64,000 nucleotides of DNA, taken from contig NZ_JNNU01000005.1 of assembly GCF_000732195.1 (NCBI RefSeq), positions 363,152 through 427,151 of the forward strand. Reading direction: 5' to 3'. This stretch comes from Neorhizobium vignae (GTDB lineage: Bacteria > Pseudomonadota > Alphaproteobacteria > Rhizobiales > Rhizobiaceae). Numbering within the stretch: position 1 is the stretch's first letter; every line of letters begins with the position of its first letter. The notes under the pieces were generated by a model. That model made no database searches and was not told the origin of the DNA. It saw only the letters and a program-made list of their open reading frames with translations. The position numbers were made by a program, and so were the translations under genes. Shown here piece after piece: positions 42,654-52,639 of the stretch.

Positions 42654-45070
42654 CTTGTTTCTCCAACTTTCACGGCCTTCAGCCGCAGCGCGTTGCCGAG
42701 CACGAAGACGCTCGACAGCGCCATGGCGCCGGCGGCGATCATCGGCGACAGCAGCCAGCCCAAGGCTGGGTAGAGCACGCCGGCCGCGACCGGCACGAGC
42801 GCCACGTTGTAGCCGAAGGCCCAGAACAGGTTCTGCTTGATATTGGTCATGGTCGCGCGGCTCATGGCGATGGCCGAGACGGCGCCCGACAGCTCGCCGC
42901 CGACCAGAACCACGTCGGCGCTTTCGATCGCCACGTCCGTGCCGGTGCCGATGGCGATGCCGATATCGGCCTCGGCGAGCGCCGGCGCGTCGTTGATGCC
43001 GTCGCCGACGAATGCGAGCTTTTTCCCGCCGGCACGCATCTCGTGGATCGCCTTCACCTTGCCTTCCGGCAGGACCTCGGCCACGACCTTCTTGATGCCG
43101 ACCTGGCGGGCAATCGCCTCGCCGGTGCGGCGGTTGTCGCCGGTCACCATGGCCACTTCGACACCCATCGCCTGCAGCGCCCTGATCGCGTCGCGGCTTG
43201 AAGGTTTGAGCGGATCGGCAACCGCGATCACGGCGGCCAGCTTTCCGTCGACAGCCGCATAAAGCGGCGTCTTGCCTTCGTCGCCAAGTCTTGCGGCTGC
43301 TTCCGCAAACACCTCAACCGACAGCCCCAGCTTTTTCATGAATCGGTCGGCGCCGACCGAAATCTTGCGGCCACCCACCTCCGCCTCGATACCGTAGCCG
43401 GTCACCGAGGAGAACTTTTCCGCCTTCGGCACGGTCAGACCCTTGGCTTCTGCCGCCTTGACGATCGCTTCGGCGATCGGGTGTTCCGACTGCGCCTCGA
43501 CGCTTGCGACCAGCGCCAGCACCTCGTCTGCGGCAAAACCTTCAGCCGTCGCCAGATCGGTCAGTTCAGGCCGGCCCTTGGTGACGGTGCCGGTCTTGTC
43601 GACCACGACCATTTGGACATTGCGCAGTTCCTGCAGCGCCTCGCCCTTGCGGAACAACACGCCGAGCTCGGCCGCGCGGCCGCCGCCGACGACGATCGAG
43701 GTCGGCACGGCAAGCCCCATGGCGCAGGGGCAGGCAATGATCAGCACGGCGACCGCATTGGCCAGCGCATGGGCGAGCGCCGGTTCGGGGCCGACGAATA
43801 ACCAGACGGCGAAGGTGAGAACGGCCAGCACGATCACCGCCGGCACGAACCAGGCCGTCACCCGATCGACCAGCCCCTGGATCGGCAGTTTCGACCCCTG
43901 AGCCTGTTCGACCATGCGGATGATCTGGGCCAGCATCGTGTCGCGGCCGACCTTGTCGGCCCGGAACCGGAAGGCACCGGTCTTGTTGATCGTGCCGCCG
44001 ACGACCGTGGCGCCGGCCGCCTTTGCGACCGGAAGCGGTTCGCCCGAAATCATCGATTCATCGACATTCGAGGAACCATCGATCACGGTGCCATCGACCG
44101 GAATGCGCTCGCCCGGCCGGATTACCAGCACGTCGCCGGCGACCACCTGTTCGGTGGGGATATCCAACACCTTGCCGTCGCGTTCGACGCGGGCGGTCTT
44201 TGCCTGCAACCGGCTGAGCTTCTCGATCGCCTCGCCGGTGCGGCCGGTGGCGCGCGCTTCGAGCAGCCGTCCGAACAGGATCAGCGTGACGATCACCGTC
44301 GCGGCCTCGTAATAAACGAACCGTGCGCTCTCCGGCAGCAGGTCCGGGGCAAATGTCGTCACCAGCGAATAGCCATAGGCGGCCAGCACGCCCACCGCGA
44401 CCAGCGAATTCATCTCTGGCGCGCCGCGGAAAAGCGCCGGCAGGCCAAGCTTCGGGAAGCGGAAGCCCGGACCAAAGACGACCACCGTCGCCAATGCGAA
44501 ATAGACATAATAAAGGTTCTGCGTCTCGATCACGCCCATCAGCCAGTGGTGGAACGGATCGTAGATGTGGCCTGCCATTTCCAGCACGAACAGCGGCAAG
44601 GTCAGCACGAAGGCGATCACCAGGTCGCGCTTCAGCACGCCCTCCTCGCCCTGGTGCATATGCATATGGTCATGCCCGCCGGCATGGCCCGGCTGGTCGT
44701 GCCCCATGGCGGCGTGATCCATGGGCTCGTGGCTTTGCGGGCCGGAATGGCCGTGGTGATGCCCGTGTCCCGCATGTGCAGCCTCGGCGGCCGGCGGTAT
44801 CATTCCCGCCTCGCGCATCGCATGGTCCATGGCGCCCGGCGGGATCTCGTAACCGACCTTCCGGATCGCCTTTTCGAGGTCTCCCGGCGAAAAGCCCTCG
44901 GCCGATTCCACCGTCAGCTTCTTGGTTGCGAAATTGACCGCGCTTTTCTCGACGCCCGGGACTTTCGCAGCTGCATTTTCGACACGGCGCACGCAGGAAG
45001 CGCAGGTCATGCCCTCGACGGGAACGGTGAAGGGCTCGGCTTTGTGGATCGGTTTGACGGTCTGGTTCAT
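42650..45070 (-). CDS. copA: Copper-exporting P1B-type ATPase CopA/ActP
   Basis: Cu(I) efflux ATPase (806 residues) in the inner membrane. One N-terminal metal-binding domain has [10 protein letters not shown] (near residue 22); eight membrane segments surround the ion-binding CPC in [14 protein letters not shown] (near 448); the phosphorylated Asp lies in DKTGTVTKG (near 490), and [10 protein letters not shown] (near 690) is the hinge motif. Between the HMA domain and the first membrane helix is a His/Met-rich stretch (about residues 97-148, for example [12 protein letters not shown] and HMHMH), a likely extra metal-loading region. First gene of the copA-cueR operon. Confidence 0.96.
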   Translation of the reverse strand: MNQTVKPIHKAEPFTVPVEGMTCASCVRRVENAAAKVPGVEKSAVNFATKKLTVESAEGFSPGDLEKAIRKVGYEIPPGAMDHAMREAGMIPPAAEAAHAGHGHHHGHSGPQSHEPMDHAAMGHDQPGHAGGHDHMHMHQGEEGVLKRDLVIAFVLTLPLFVLEMAGHIYDPFHHWLMGVIETQNLYYVYFALATVVVFGPGFRFPKLGLPALFRGAPEMNSLVAVGVLAAYGYSLVTTFAPDLLPESARFVYYEAATVIVTLILFGRLLEARATGRTGEAIEKLSRLQAKTARVERDGKVLDIPTEQVVAGDVLVIRPGERIPVDGTVIDGSSNVDESMISGEPLPVAKAAGATVVGGTINKTGAFRFRADKVGRDTMLAQIIRMVEQAQGSKLPIQGLVDRVTAWFVPAVIVLAVLTFAVWLFVGPEPALAHALANAVAVLIIACPCAMGLAVPTSIVVGGGRAAELGVLFRKGEALQELRNVQMVVVDKTGTVTKGRPELTDLATAEGFAADEVLALVASVEAQSEHPIAEAIVKAAEAKGLTVPKAEKFSSVTGYGIEAEVGGRKISVGADRFMKKLGLSVEVFAEAAARLGDEGKTPLYAAVDGKLAAVIAVADPLKPSSRDAIRALQAMGVEVAMVTGDNRRTGEAIARQVGIKKVVAEVLPEGKVKAIHEMRAGGKKLAFVGDGINDAPALAEADIGIAIGTGTDVAIESADVVLVGGELSGAVSAIAMSRATMTNIKQNLFWAFGYNVALVPVAAGVLYPALGWLLSPMIAAGAMALSSVFVLGNALRLKAVKVGETR

Positions 45071-45093
45071 GGACGGACCTCGCTTTCCCGCCC

Positions 45094-45124
45094 TATGTGG
45101 AGCTTCCCATCATGGGAAGGTCAA
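45094..45124 (-). promoter_or_regulatory. CueR-type operator-promoter of copA
   Basis: On the minus strand -35 TTGACC (plus 45119-45124) and -10 CACATA (plus 45094-45099), 19 bases apart. The spacer holds the palindrome CTTCCCATCATGGGAAG (45103-45119). Activation by spacer twisting is the usual CueR mechanism. Confidence 0.82.
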
Positions 45125-45169
45125 GGGATGAATTGCCTTTTCCTTGCGGCGTATCCCGGAAGACTGGTC

Positions 45170-46282
45170 CTAATCCTCTCTTGCGCCACCGCCGAAGCTC
45201 GGCGCATGCAGCCCCGAAAGCAGCAGCACCAGCTCCGCCTGGCGGGCGGTGCCGGTCTTCAGCATGATCTTCTTCAGGTGCGAGCGGACGGTTTCGAGCG
45301 AGATGCCGAGTGCCGCGGCGATCATATCCGGCGTCTGGGCCATGGCGATGCCGCGTGCGACACGGGCTTCGGCAGGGGTGAGATCGAAGAGGCCGCAGAG
45401 CACCCGCATGTCCGGCGGGCCGACCTGCCCCACCTGGGTGACGGCGAGCACCGCCATCGAACGGGAGAAGATGTCGCGGGCGGCGCGGCGGACCGGCAGG
45501 AGATGCAGGATCAGCGGCGCCGCCCCGTCGCGTCCCGCCATCGGCAGAGACTGCACGGCCGGCGAAGCCTGCGCCTTGTAGTGCTCGATCGCATCCTCCA
45601 GCAGGGCGTTGGCGCCGGTCCCCTCAAGCACCAGCCGGTCGCCGGCACCGCTGCGGATGCGCGGGCTCAAGTCCTCCATTTCCGGGTTCATGGCGATCGT
45701 CTGGCCGCCGTCGCCGATCACCGCTGCCGGCAGTCCCAGCATGGACAGCGTTTCGGTCATCGAGCGCGCCTCGTTGAAGGCGAGCCGCGACGAGATGTAG
45801 GCCGCACGGGCGAGATGCGGCTTCAACAGGTTGAGTCGCGCCAGCTGCTCGTCGGAGAAGTGCGTCAGGCCCTTGGCCCGCATCATGCTGATGACGACGA
45901 CATGACCGGTCGGCTCCTGGAACGCCCAGCCTGCTTCCCACTCCATCCCGTAGGGCAGGAGGAATTCCCGACGGATCGGGTCGTCCTCGAATTCCTGGCC
46001 GCTCATGATGTCGATTTCCCGGGCGAAGGAGAAGGGAAAGCGCTCCATGCCGCGGGCGGGCCGTACATTGTTGAACCTGTGCTCGCTCCTGACGAACTCG
46101 GCAAAGGCGTCGGCGATATTGGGAGTGGTGACGTAACGATGATTGCCGCTGCCGTCGATGGTGAAGATCGAGGCGGTGCTGGATCCCGCCGCCATTGCTA
46201 TCCTCTCGCAAGTTTCCGTCCAAAGCTCAGGAACCAGAGCTGCCTCATAGAGGCGGTCTGCCAGCGTGCCTTCTGCATTCAT
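45170..46282 (-). CDS. LuxR-family transcriptional regulator
   Basis: A 370-residue regulator with a C-terminal LuxR-type helix-turn-helix (LTPAEARVARGIAMAQTPDM, AALGISLETVRSHLKKIMLK; about residues 300-360). The N-terminal part starts MNAEGTLADRLYEAALVP and resembles the sensor half of the rhizobial helix-turn-helix/PAS-like regulators; ligand unknown. It is not obviously linked to the copper genes next door. A 264-base gap separates it from the HxlR gene; no ORF or structure stood out there. Confidence 0.85.
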   Translation of the reverse strand: MNAEGTLADRLYEAALVPELWTETCERIAMAAGSSTASIFTIDGSGNHRYVTTPNIADAFAEFVRSEHRFNNVRPARGMERFPFSFAREIDIMSGQEFEDDPIRREFLLPYGMEWEAGWAFQEPTGHVVVISMMRAKGLTHFSDEQLARLNLLKPHLARAAYISSRLAFNEARSMTETLSMLGLPAAVIGDGGQTIAMNPEMEDLSPRIRSGAGDRLVLEGTGANALLEDAIEHYKAQASPAVQSLPMAGRDGAAPLILHLLPVRRAARDIFSRSMAVLAVTQVGQVGPPDMRVLCGLFDLTPAEARVARGIAMAQTPDMIAAALGISLETVRSHLKKIMLKTGTARQAELVLLLSGLHAPSFGGGARED

Positions 46283-46546
46283 CTAGGTGCCATCGAATGA
46301 ATTCGGAATGAATCTTGATCGTCACCTTAATCTTAGCGTTTCTGCACGCCCGGGCATACTGGTAGAATTACCTGAAAAACCTGCGGGCCCCGGATTAACT
46401 TATGTCATTGACACGTAATAAACCCATGCTTCGAGAGGCTTCCTGCACGTTCCTCGCTCGCCGGTTTAGCCTCAAGTCCTGGCGATCCGGCATCGCGCGT
46501 CGCCGGCTACAGGATGCAGGGCCGGGCTTTCAACCGGAGTTGCGGT

Positions 46547-46978
46547 TCACTCGGATAGGGCGGTCCGGATAGGACGCGTTCCGATCGGCGCGGCGGTCGT
46601 GCGGTCGATGGTGACCGGATCGATCTCCGTTCCGGTCTCTGCGTCGAAGAACCGGATGACCTTGCCGCCGCCGCGATGCTTGCGGCCCCACGCGCCGATC
46701 GCAAACAGAACCGGAAGAAAGTCGCGGCCGGCTTCCGTCAGCACATACTCGTCCCTTGGCGGGCGGTCGGAATAGCGGCGTTTCTCCAGAAGCCCCTCCT
46801 CGGTCAGGCCTGAAAGCCGTCCGGTCAGCATGGTCGGCGCAATGCCGAGGCTCTTGCGAAACTCGTCGAAGCGGGTCAGCCCCGCATGGGCGTCGCGCAT
46901 GATCAGCATGCTCCACGCGTCCCCCACAAGCGCCAGGCTTCGGGCGACTAGGCAGGGCTGGTCGGAAAGTTTTTTCAT
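46547..46978 (-). CDS. HxlR-family transcriptional regulator
   Basis: Winged-helix regulator (143 residues). CLVARSLALVGDAWSMLIMRDA starts the HxlR domain with its conserved Cys, and RFDEFRKSLGIAPTMLTGRL plus EYVLTEAGRDFLPVLFAIGAW complete it. It is transcribed away from the SDR/oxidoreductase genes starting at 47067, so it probably controls that divergent pair, with Cys-based sensing of electrophiles possible. Confidence 0.92.
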   Translation of the reverse strand: MKKLSDQPCLVARSLALVGDAWSMLIMRDAHAGLTRFDEFRKSLGIAPTMLTGRLSGLTEEGLLEKRRYSDRPPRDEYVLTEAGRDFLPVLFAIGAWGRKHRGGGKVIRFFDAETGTEIDPVTIDRTTAAPIGTRPIRTALSE

Positions 46979-47066
46979 GTCGATATCTTTTTAGTAGTGA
47001 CTTGATACGGATTTGATAGTAACTGATCGCTCAACGATATTCCATGACAAAATGAAAGCGGAACCG

Positions 47067-47882
47067 ATGAGCAAGAAAAAACGCGGCGTCGCCCTGGTTA
47101 CGGGCGCCTCCTCAGGAATAGGACTGGTGACGGCGCAGGCGCTGCGGCGGGATGGCTATCTCGTCTTCGGCACCAGCCGGAGACCGATGCCGGACACGGT
47201 GGACGGGGTGACGATGCTGATCTGCGACGTGACCGACGATGCATCCGTAAAAAACGCCGTTGGCGAGGTTCTGCGCCGCGCAGGGCGGATCGATCTTCTG
47301 GTCAACAATGCCGGGATCGGGCTGCTTGGCGGCGCGGAGGAATCCACCGCGGAACAGGCGAAGTCCCTGTTCGACGTGAACGTGTTCGGCATCATCCGGA
47401 TGACAAATGCCGTCCTGCCCGTAATGAGGGGCCAGCAGCGGGGCCGCATCGTCAACCTGAGTTCGATACTCGGGCTGATCCCGGCGCCTTTCAACGCTCT
47501 TTATGCAGCGACCAAACACGCCGTCGAAGGGTATTCGGAGTCCCTCGACCATGAAGTGCGAACCCAGGGCATCCGCGTCGTGCTTGTCGAGCCCGGCTTG
47601 ACCCGCACCGCCTTCGAGGAGAACCTGACGCGCGCGGACCGCCCGCTTTCCGTCTATGACAAGGTTCGCGGCGACGCGGAGCGGCTGATGCGCGAAGCCG
47701 TCGCGACGGGAAATGCACCGGAAGTGGTCGCCGAAGCCGTCCTCAAGGCCGCCAATGCGGCATTGCCCAAACGCCGCTACACTGCCGGAAAAATGGCAGG
47801 ACAGGTCCGCTTCATACGTCGCTTCCTGCCCGAAACCATCGTCGACAAGAACCTTCGGAAGTTCAACGGGCTCCCCGCCTGA
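47067..47882 (+). CDS. Short-chain dehydrogenase/reductase
   Basis: NAD(P)-dependent oxidoreductase (271 residues) of the classical SDR family. MSKKKRGVALVTGASSGIG holds the cofactor motif TGxxxGIG; NNAG and the catalytic Ser (VNLSSILG) with YAATK (Tyr and Lys) follow. Substrate unknown. The frame is open 18 codons upstream with an ATG at 47052 as an alternative. Divergent from the HxlR gene and followed by a quinone-reductase-like gene. Confidence 0.9.
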   Translation: MSKKKRGVALVTGASSGIGLVTAQALRRDGYLVFGTSRRPMPDTVDGVTMLICDVTDDASVKNAVGEVLRRAGRIDLLVNNAGIGLLGGAEESTAEQAKSLFDVNVFGIIRMTNAVLPVMRGQQRGRIVNLSSILGLIPAPFNALYAATKHAVEGYSESLDHEVRTQGIRVVLVEPGLTRTAFEENLTRADRPLSVYDKVRGDAERLMREAVATGNAPEVVAEAVLKAANAALPKRRYTAGKMAGQVRFIRRFLPETIVDKNLRKFNGLPA

Positions 47883-47930
47883 GCATCCATCGCAGGCCCG
47901 ACGGCCACTACGGAAAAGGAAGTCAGTCCG

Positions 47931-48932
47931 ATGAAATCATTCCTGATCGATCGCTATCGCAAAGGCGGCGCCCTGCGGCTCGGCGAAATACCCGAGCCGG
48001 CATTGCGCGACAACGACGTCATGGTGGAGGTTCATGCCGCCGGCGTGAACGCCCTGGACAACAAGATCAGGGACGGAGAGTTCAAGCTTGTCCTGCCCTA
48101 CCGCCTTCCGCTGGTGCTGGGCAATGACGTGGCAGGCGTCGTGGTCCGGGTCGGGGCGAATGTCCGGAAGTTCAAGCCTGGAGACGAGGTCTATGCACGC
48201 CCGGCCCAAGATCGCATCGGCACGTTTGCCGAATATATCGCCATGGACGAGGCCGATGTAGCGAGAAAGCCCGGCAATCTCACCATGGTGGAGGCGGCAT
48301 CCATGCCGCTTGTCGCCCTGACGGCATGGCAGGTCCTTGTCGAGCGGGCCAACCTGCAGAAGGGGCAGAAGGTCCTGATCCATGCCGGCTCGGGCGGCGT
48401 TGGCACCATCGCGATCCAGCTCGCCAAGCATCTCGGGGCCCATGTGGCGACGACCACGAGCACCGCCAATGTCGCTCTCGCGAAAAGTCTCGGAGCGGAC
48501 GTCGTCGTCGATTACAAGAAAGACGACTTCGAGAAGGTGCTGCAGGGCTACGACGTCGTGCTGAACAGCCTGGGTAAGGATACGCTCGAGAAATCCCTGA
48601 ATGTATTGAAGCCGGGCGGCAAGCTGATCTCGATTTCCGGCCCGCCCGATGCGGATTTCGCCCGGCAGAACGGCTCCGGCTGGCTGCTTCAACAGGTCAC
48701 GCGCCTGCTGAGCTTCGGCATCAGGAGAAAAGCGGGACGCCGGAAGATCGGCTATTCGTTCCTCTTCATGACCGCGAACGGCAGCCAGCTCGCACAGATC
48801 ACCTCGCTGATCGAGGCAGGTCAGATCCGCCCCGTGATGGACCGGGTCTTCCCGTTCGACAAGACCAACGAGGCACTGGACTATGTCGAAACAGGCCGCG
48901 CGAAGGGGAAGGTCGTCATCGCGGTGAAGTGA
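47931..48932 (+). CDS. Zinc-less medium-chain reductase, quinone oxidoreductase-like
   Basis: NADP-dependent reductase (333 residues) of the MDR family. The N-terminal GroES-like domain (EVHAAGVNALDNKIRDGEF, GNDVAGVVVRVG) lacks the catalytic zinc Cys; the Rossmann domain has HAGSGGVGTIAIQLAKHLGA. Such enzymes reduce quinones or enones. It follows the SDR gene by 48 bases and probably shares its HxlR control. Confidence 0.92.
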   Translation: MKSFLIDRYRKGGALRLGEIPEPALRDNDVMVEVHAAGVNALDNKIRDGEFKLVLPYRLPLVLGNDVAGVVVRVGANVRKFKPGDEVYARPAQDRIGTFAEYIAMDEADVARKPGNLTMVEAASMPLVALTAWQVLVERANLQKGQKVLIHAGSGGVGTIAIQLAKHLGAHVATTTSTANVALAKSLGADVVVDYKKDDFEKVLQGYDVVLNSLGKDTLEKSLNVLKPGGKLISISGPPDADFARQNGSGWLLQQVTRLLSFGIRRKAGRRKIGYSFLFMTANGSQLAQITSLIEAGQIRPVMDRVFPFDKTNEALDYVETGRAKGKVVIAVK

Positions 48933-48942
48933 TGTCGCCTTC

Positions 48943-49404
48943 TCAGCGTTCCTCGCCCACCGTCAGCGGCCAGTCGACCACGTAGTCCTCGAAATCTTCC
49001 ACATCGACCTCGTTTTCGCTGACCGTGCGGCCGCGGGCGGAGATGCCGGCATGGTGCACGGTGTCCGGATCGCCCGATACCAGCGGGTGCCACCAGTAGA
49101 GGTCCTCGCCGTCGCGGATGAGGCGATAACCGCAGGTCGGCGGCAGCCAGGCGATCTCGTTGACCGTGGTGGGGGTGAGCTGGATACAGTCCGGCACCTG
49201 CCCCTGGCGGTGCTGGTAATCCTTGCAGCGACAGGTCTCCCCGTCGAGCAGCCGGCAGGCGACCGAGGTGAAGACGACGTCGCCGGAATCCCAGTCCTCG
49301 AGCTTGTTGAGACAACACAGGCCGCAACCGTCGCACAGGCTTTCCCATTCATTTTGGGTCAGCTCGTCGAGCCGCTTGGTTTTCCAGAAAGGTTCGTCGG
49401 TCAT
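48943..49404 (-). CDS. YcgN/UPF0260 cysteine cluster protein
   Basis: A 153-residue protein of the UPF0260 (YcgN) family with cysteine motifs [25 protein letters not shown] and DCIQLTP, probably a metal or iron-sulfur site. [20 protein letters not shown] is another family signature. The start at [16 protein letters not shown] is preferred over an ATG 11 codons upstream. Function unknown; converges with the reductase gene. Confidence 0.9.
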   Translation of the reverse strand: MTDEPFWKTKRLDELTQNEWESLCDGCGLCCLNKLEDWDSGDVVFTSVACRLLDGETCRCKDYQHRQGQVPDCIQLTPTTVNEIAWLPPTCGYRLIRDGEDLYWWHPLVSGDPDTVHHAGISARGRTVSENEVDVEDFEDYVVDWPLTVGEER

Positions 49405-49590
49405 CGTGGGTATCACATTTGCGGCAGAGCGGAACAAATCCGGACATCTGCATTTTATCTGTTGCGATTTTGATATCGCGCATCAACCATTTGTCAGCTA
49501 AAGCTGATTAACGGTGAGAGGCTAGAGCTCTTGATCCCTCCAAGGGACCGCGTCAAGCACAACTCATCGAAAGGGCGGGGAATTCCGAAG

Positions 49591-51804
49591 GTGCAGGACG
49601 AGCCAAAGTCATCAGGCGACCGGCCGCGCGGCAAGCGCCACCTGCTGCTGCGCATCGATTCCTGGATCGATTCCACCGTCTGGAATCTCGGTTTCCGGCT
49701 TGGCGAAATCTGGGAGGAGATCACCATCTTCTTCCGTCGTTTTCGCGTGCGCGGCTGGAAACGCCTCGGCTTCGAACTCGCCGGCGAGGCGATGACCTTG
49801 GGCACCGCGGGTTTCGTGGTGCTCCTGGCGCTCGCCCAGCCGGCGTTCGAGGAAACCCACGAGGATTGGCGCAATCGCGGCGATTTCGCCGTCACCTTCC
49901 TCGACCGCTACGGCAACATCATCGGCCATCGCGGCATCATCCACGAAGACTCCGTGCCGATCGACGAATTGCCGGACCACCTGATCAAGGCGGTTCTGGC
50001 GACCGAGGACCGTCGCTTCTTCGACCATTTCGGCATCGACTTCTTCGGCCTTGCCCGCGCCATGAGCGAAAACGCCAAGGCCGGCGGCGTCGTGCAGGGG
50101 GGCTCGACGCTCACCCAGCAGCTTGCCAAGAACCTGTTCCTTACTAACGAACGGTCGATCGAACGCAAGATCAAGGAAGCCTTCCTGTCGCTGTGGCTGG
50201 AAGCCAACCTCTCCAAGAAGGAGATCCTGTCGCTCTATCTCGACCGCGCCTATATGGGCGGCGGGACGTTCGGGGCAGCGGCTGCGGCGCAGTTCTATTT
50301 CGGCAAGAACATCACCGAAGTGAACCTTGCCGAATCCGCCATGCTCGCCGGCCTGTTCAAGGCGCCGGCCAAATATGCGCCGCATGTCAACCTTCCGGCC
50401 GCCCGCGCCCGCGCCAACGAAGTGCTTTCCAACCTCGTGCAGAGCGGCCTGATGACCGAAGGCCAGGTCATCGCGGCCCGCCGCAGCCCGGCAACCGTCG
50501 TTGACCGCGCCGACGTCAAGGCGCCGGACTATTTCCTCGACTGGGCCTTCGACGAAGTGCAGCGGCTGGCCTCGGCCGGCAAGTTCCACGAACATTCGGT
50601 CATGGTGCGCACGACGATCGACATGGGCCTGCAGCAGGCCTCGGAATCGGCGGTGGAATCGAGCCTTCGCGAATATGGCGACAGCTTCAAGGTCAAGCAG
50701 GGCGCTCTCGTGATGATCGAGAACGGCGGGGCCGTGCGCGCCATGGTCGGCGGCCGCGACTACGGCGAAAGCCAGTTCAACCGCGCCGCCAAGGCGCTCC
50801 GCCAGCCGGGTTCGTCCTTCAAGCTCTATACCTATTCGGCGGCGATGGAGAACGGCTTCAAGCCGGAATCGACGATTTCAGACGCGCCGATCACCTGGAA
50901 CGGCTGGTCGCCACAGAACTACGCGCGCTCCTACAAGGGCAAGGTGACGCTGCTGTCGGCCATGGCGCAATCGCTCAACACCGTGCCGGTCAGGCTCGCC
51001 AAGGACTATCTCGGCACCGACGTGATCGTGAAGACCGCCAAGGCCTTCGGTGTCGAAACGCCGCTCAGGAAGGACAAGACCATCCCGCTCGGCACGTCGG
51101 AAATGACCGTGCTCGACCAGGCGACCGGCTACGCCGTGATGCCGGCCGGCGGCATGGAATCGCGCCGCCACGGCATCGAGCAGGTTCTCGGCTACGGCGG
51201 CGACGTGCTCTACGATTTCAACCGCGACGAACGGCCGGCCACGCGCGTGCTCTCCGAGCAGGCGACGTCGTCGATGAACCGCATCCTGACGCAGATCCCG
51301 GTGATCGGCACGGCCCGCCGGGCAGCACTCGACGGCGGCATCGTCACGGGCGGCAAGACCGGCACCTCGCAGAGCTATCGCGACGCCTGGTTCATCGGAT
51401 TTACCGGCAATTACACGACCGCGGTCTGGTTCGGCAACGACGACTTCACCTCGATGGACAACATGACCGGCGGTTCGCTGCCGGCCGCGACCTTCAAGAC
51501 CGTCATGGACTATGCCCATCAGGGGATCGAACTGCGTGCCATTCCCGGCATCGACAATCCGCTGCCGACCGGCGACCACAAGGGCAACGCCGTTGCCAAG
51601 AAGAAGGATGGCACCGTCGATACCGGATTGCAGGCGCTCATCCGCCCGCGTTCCCTGTCGGCCGAATCCACCCGCCTGCTGCGGCAGATCGCCGGAAAGC
51701 TGAAAGAGGCCGGCCGGCTCGGGCCTGCGCCCGCCAAGGTCGCCGACAAGACCGCGACGGGATCGCTCGCCGAGGCAACGGCCGTCAGTTCCAGAAAGCC
51801 CTGA
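49591..51804 (+). CDS. Class A penicillin-binding protein (PBP1 family)
   Basis: Bifunctional peptidoglycan synthase in the inner membrane. The transglycosylase domain shows ATEDRRFFDHFGIDFFGLAR (catalytic Glu) and QGGSTLTQQLAKNLFL; the transpeptidase domain shows SSFK (active Ser, near residue 408), SLN and KTGTSQSYRDAWFIGF (KTG, near 588). One membrane segment lies near residues 70-90. The GTG at 49591 gives a start of the form usual for rhizobial members; the frame is open back to an ATG-less TTG at 49531. The C-terminal end overlaps the next gene's stop. Confidence 0.92.
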   Translation: MQDEPKSSGDRPRGKRHLLLRIDSWIDSTVWNLGFRLGEIWEEITIFFRRFRVRGWKRLGFELAGEAMTLGTAGFVVLLALAQPAFEETHEDWRNRGDFAVTFLDRYGNIIGHRGIIHEDSVPIDELPDHLIKAVLATEDRRFFDHFGIDFFGLARAMSENAKAGGVVQGGSTLTQQLAKNLFLTNERSIERKIKEAFLSLWLEANLSKKEILSLYLDRAYMGGGTFGAAAAAQFYFGKNITEVNLAESAMLAGLFKAPAKYAPHVNLPAARARANEVLSNLVQSGLMTEGQVIAARRSPATVVDRADVKAPDYFLDWAFDEVQRLASAGKFHEHSVMVRTTIDMGLQQASESAVESSLREYGDSFKVKQGALVMIENGGAVRAMVGGRDYGESQFNRAAKALRQPGSSFKLYTYSAAMENGFKPESTISDAPITWNGWSPQNYARSYKGKVTLLSAMAQSLNTVPVRLAKDYLGTDVIVKTAKAFGVETPLRKDKTIPLGTSEMTVLDQATGYAVMPAGGMESRRHGIEQVLGYGGDVLYDFNRDERPATRVLSEQATSSMNRILTQIPVIGTARRAALDGGIVTGGKTGTSQSYRDAWFIGFTGNYTTAVWFGNDDFTSMDNMTGGSLPAATFKTVMDYAHQGIELRAIPGIDNPLPTGDHKGNAVAKKKDGTVDTGLQALIRPRSLSAESTRLLRQIAGKLKEAGRLGPAPAKVADKTATGSLAEATAVSSRKP

Positions 51805-52264
51805 ACCCCTGGCTTCCGAGTTTGCCGCGCACGGTCGCGGCAACGCAGAGCGCGGTCACGCCTTCGTGCAGGCCGCCTTCGGTCAATTTGCCGAAGGCGA
51901 TCCGGTCCCGCTCCGACAGGCCGCCGCCTGCGTGCGAAAGCCAGGCACGGAATTCCGCGCTGCGCTCGGCCTGCCCCACTTCCTGCCCCATCAGGTCGAA
52001 AAAGCGGATATAGCTGTCGACCGCGAGGGTCTTGACCGGCGGGCTCGTCCAGCCCTCCCGCGCCGGCTGGGGAAGGCAGATTTCGATACCGTCGACGATG
52101 GCGCGGCGCGCTTCCGTCGGCTGGCTTTCGGTCAGCGTCATGAAGTCGAGGGAAATGTCCTTCGGGGTCGAAGGCCCCGGCACCGGCTTCAGGTGGTAAT
52201 AGGCACCCGAAAATCCCGCAGCCACGGCGATCAATGCCCCGGTCGCCATCATCCATGTTCTCAT
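51785..52264 (-). CDS. Hypothetical membrane-anchored protein
   Basis: A 159-residue protein from MRTWMMATGALIAVAAGF, which forms an N-terminal membrane anchor or signal. The rest (SYIRFFDLMGQEVGQAER, WLSHAGGGLSERDRIAFG, VTALCVAATVRGKLG) has no family I recognise; a cysteine pair may be exposed outside. It converges with the PBP gene, overlapping it by 20 bases. The open frame runs far upstream but that part is a shadow of the DUF1214/DUF1254 genes. Confidence 0.7.
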   Translation of the reverse strand: MRTWMMATGALIAVAAGFSGAYYHLKPVPGPSTPKDISLDFMTLTESQPTEARRAIVDGIEICLPQPAREGWTSPPVKTLAVDSYIRFFDLMGQEVGQAERSAEFRAWLSHAGGGLSERDRIAFGKLTEGGLHEGVTALCVAATVRGKLGSQGFRAFWN

Positions 52265-52639
52265 CGTCTCTGCTCCGGAAGGTCGTCGCAGACACGGTAG
52301 CCAAGGAATGAACCGGGCAAGGCACAGGCCGTTTTTAGTCACAGGAACCGCGCGAAACAACCTTATCAAAAGGTTAACCCTTTGAGCAAAGCTGTGCGGG
52401 AATGGCACGCAACGGCCTTGAGTGACCGATCCCGGCACAGGCAGCGGGCTTCCCGCCGTCGATCCAGCGGGATAGGAGGAAGGGTGGCCGGCGATTCTCG
52501 CAGGATACGCGGGGGAGCGATTCGCTCGGCGCCGGAAGCCATGAGGCGAGCGTGCCGGAAAGACACAGCCCACCCATTCCTTCCCACTAGAATCAATGCT
52601 AACCCTCTGGGATAGCTGTCCGAGGGCCAAAGCAAACCC
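52265..52639. other. Intergenic region before the DUF1214 gene
   Basis: 375 bases between divergent genes. It holds a near-palindrome AAAGGTTAACCCTTT (about 52368-52382) near the 51785-52264 gene and should contain both promoters. A 77-codon plus-strand frame (52382-52615) is Arg-rich and has no ribosome site; I do not call it. Confidence 0.4.

Noticed and set aside
52365..52386. CtrA-type site (TTAA-N7-TTAA)
   Set aside because: GTTAAC motifs here and at 54561, 60975 and 61023 are single half-sites without the correct second half, so I do not call CtrA sites.
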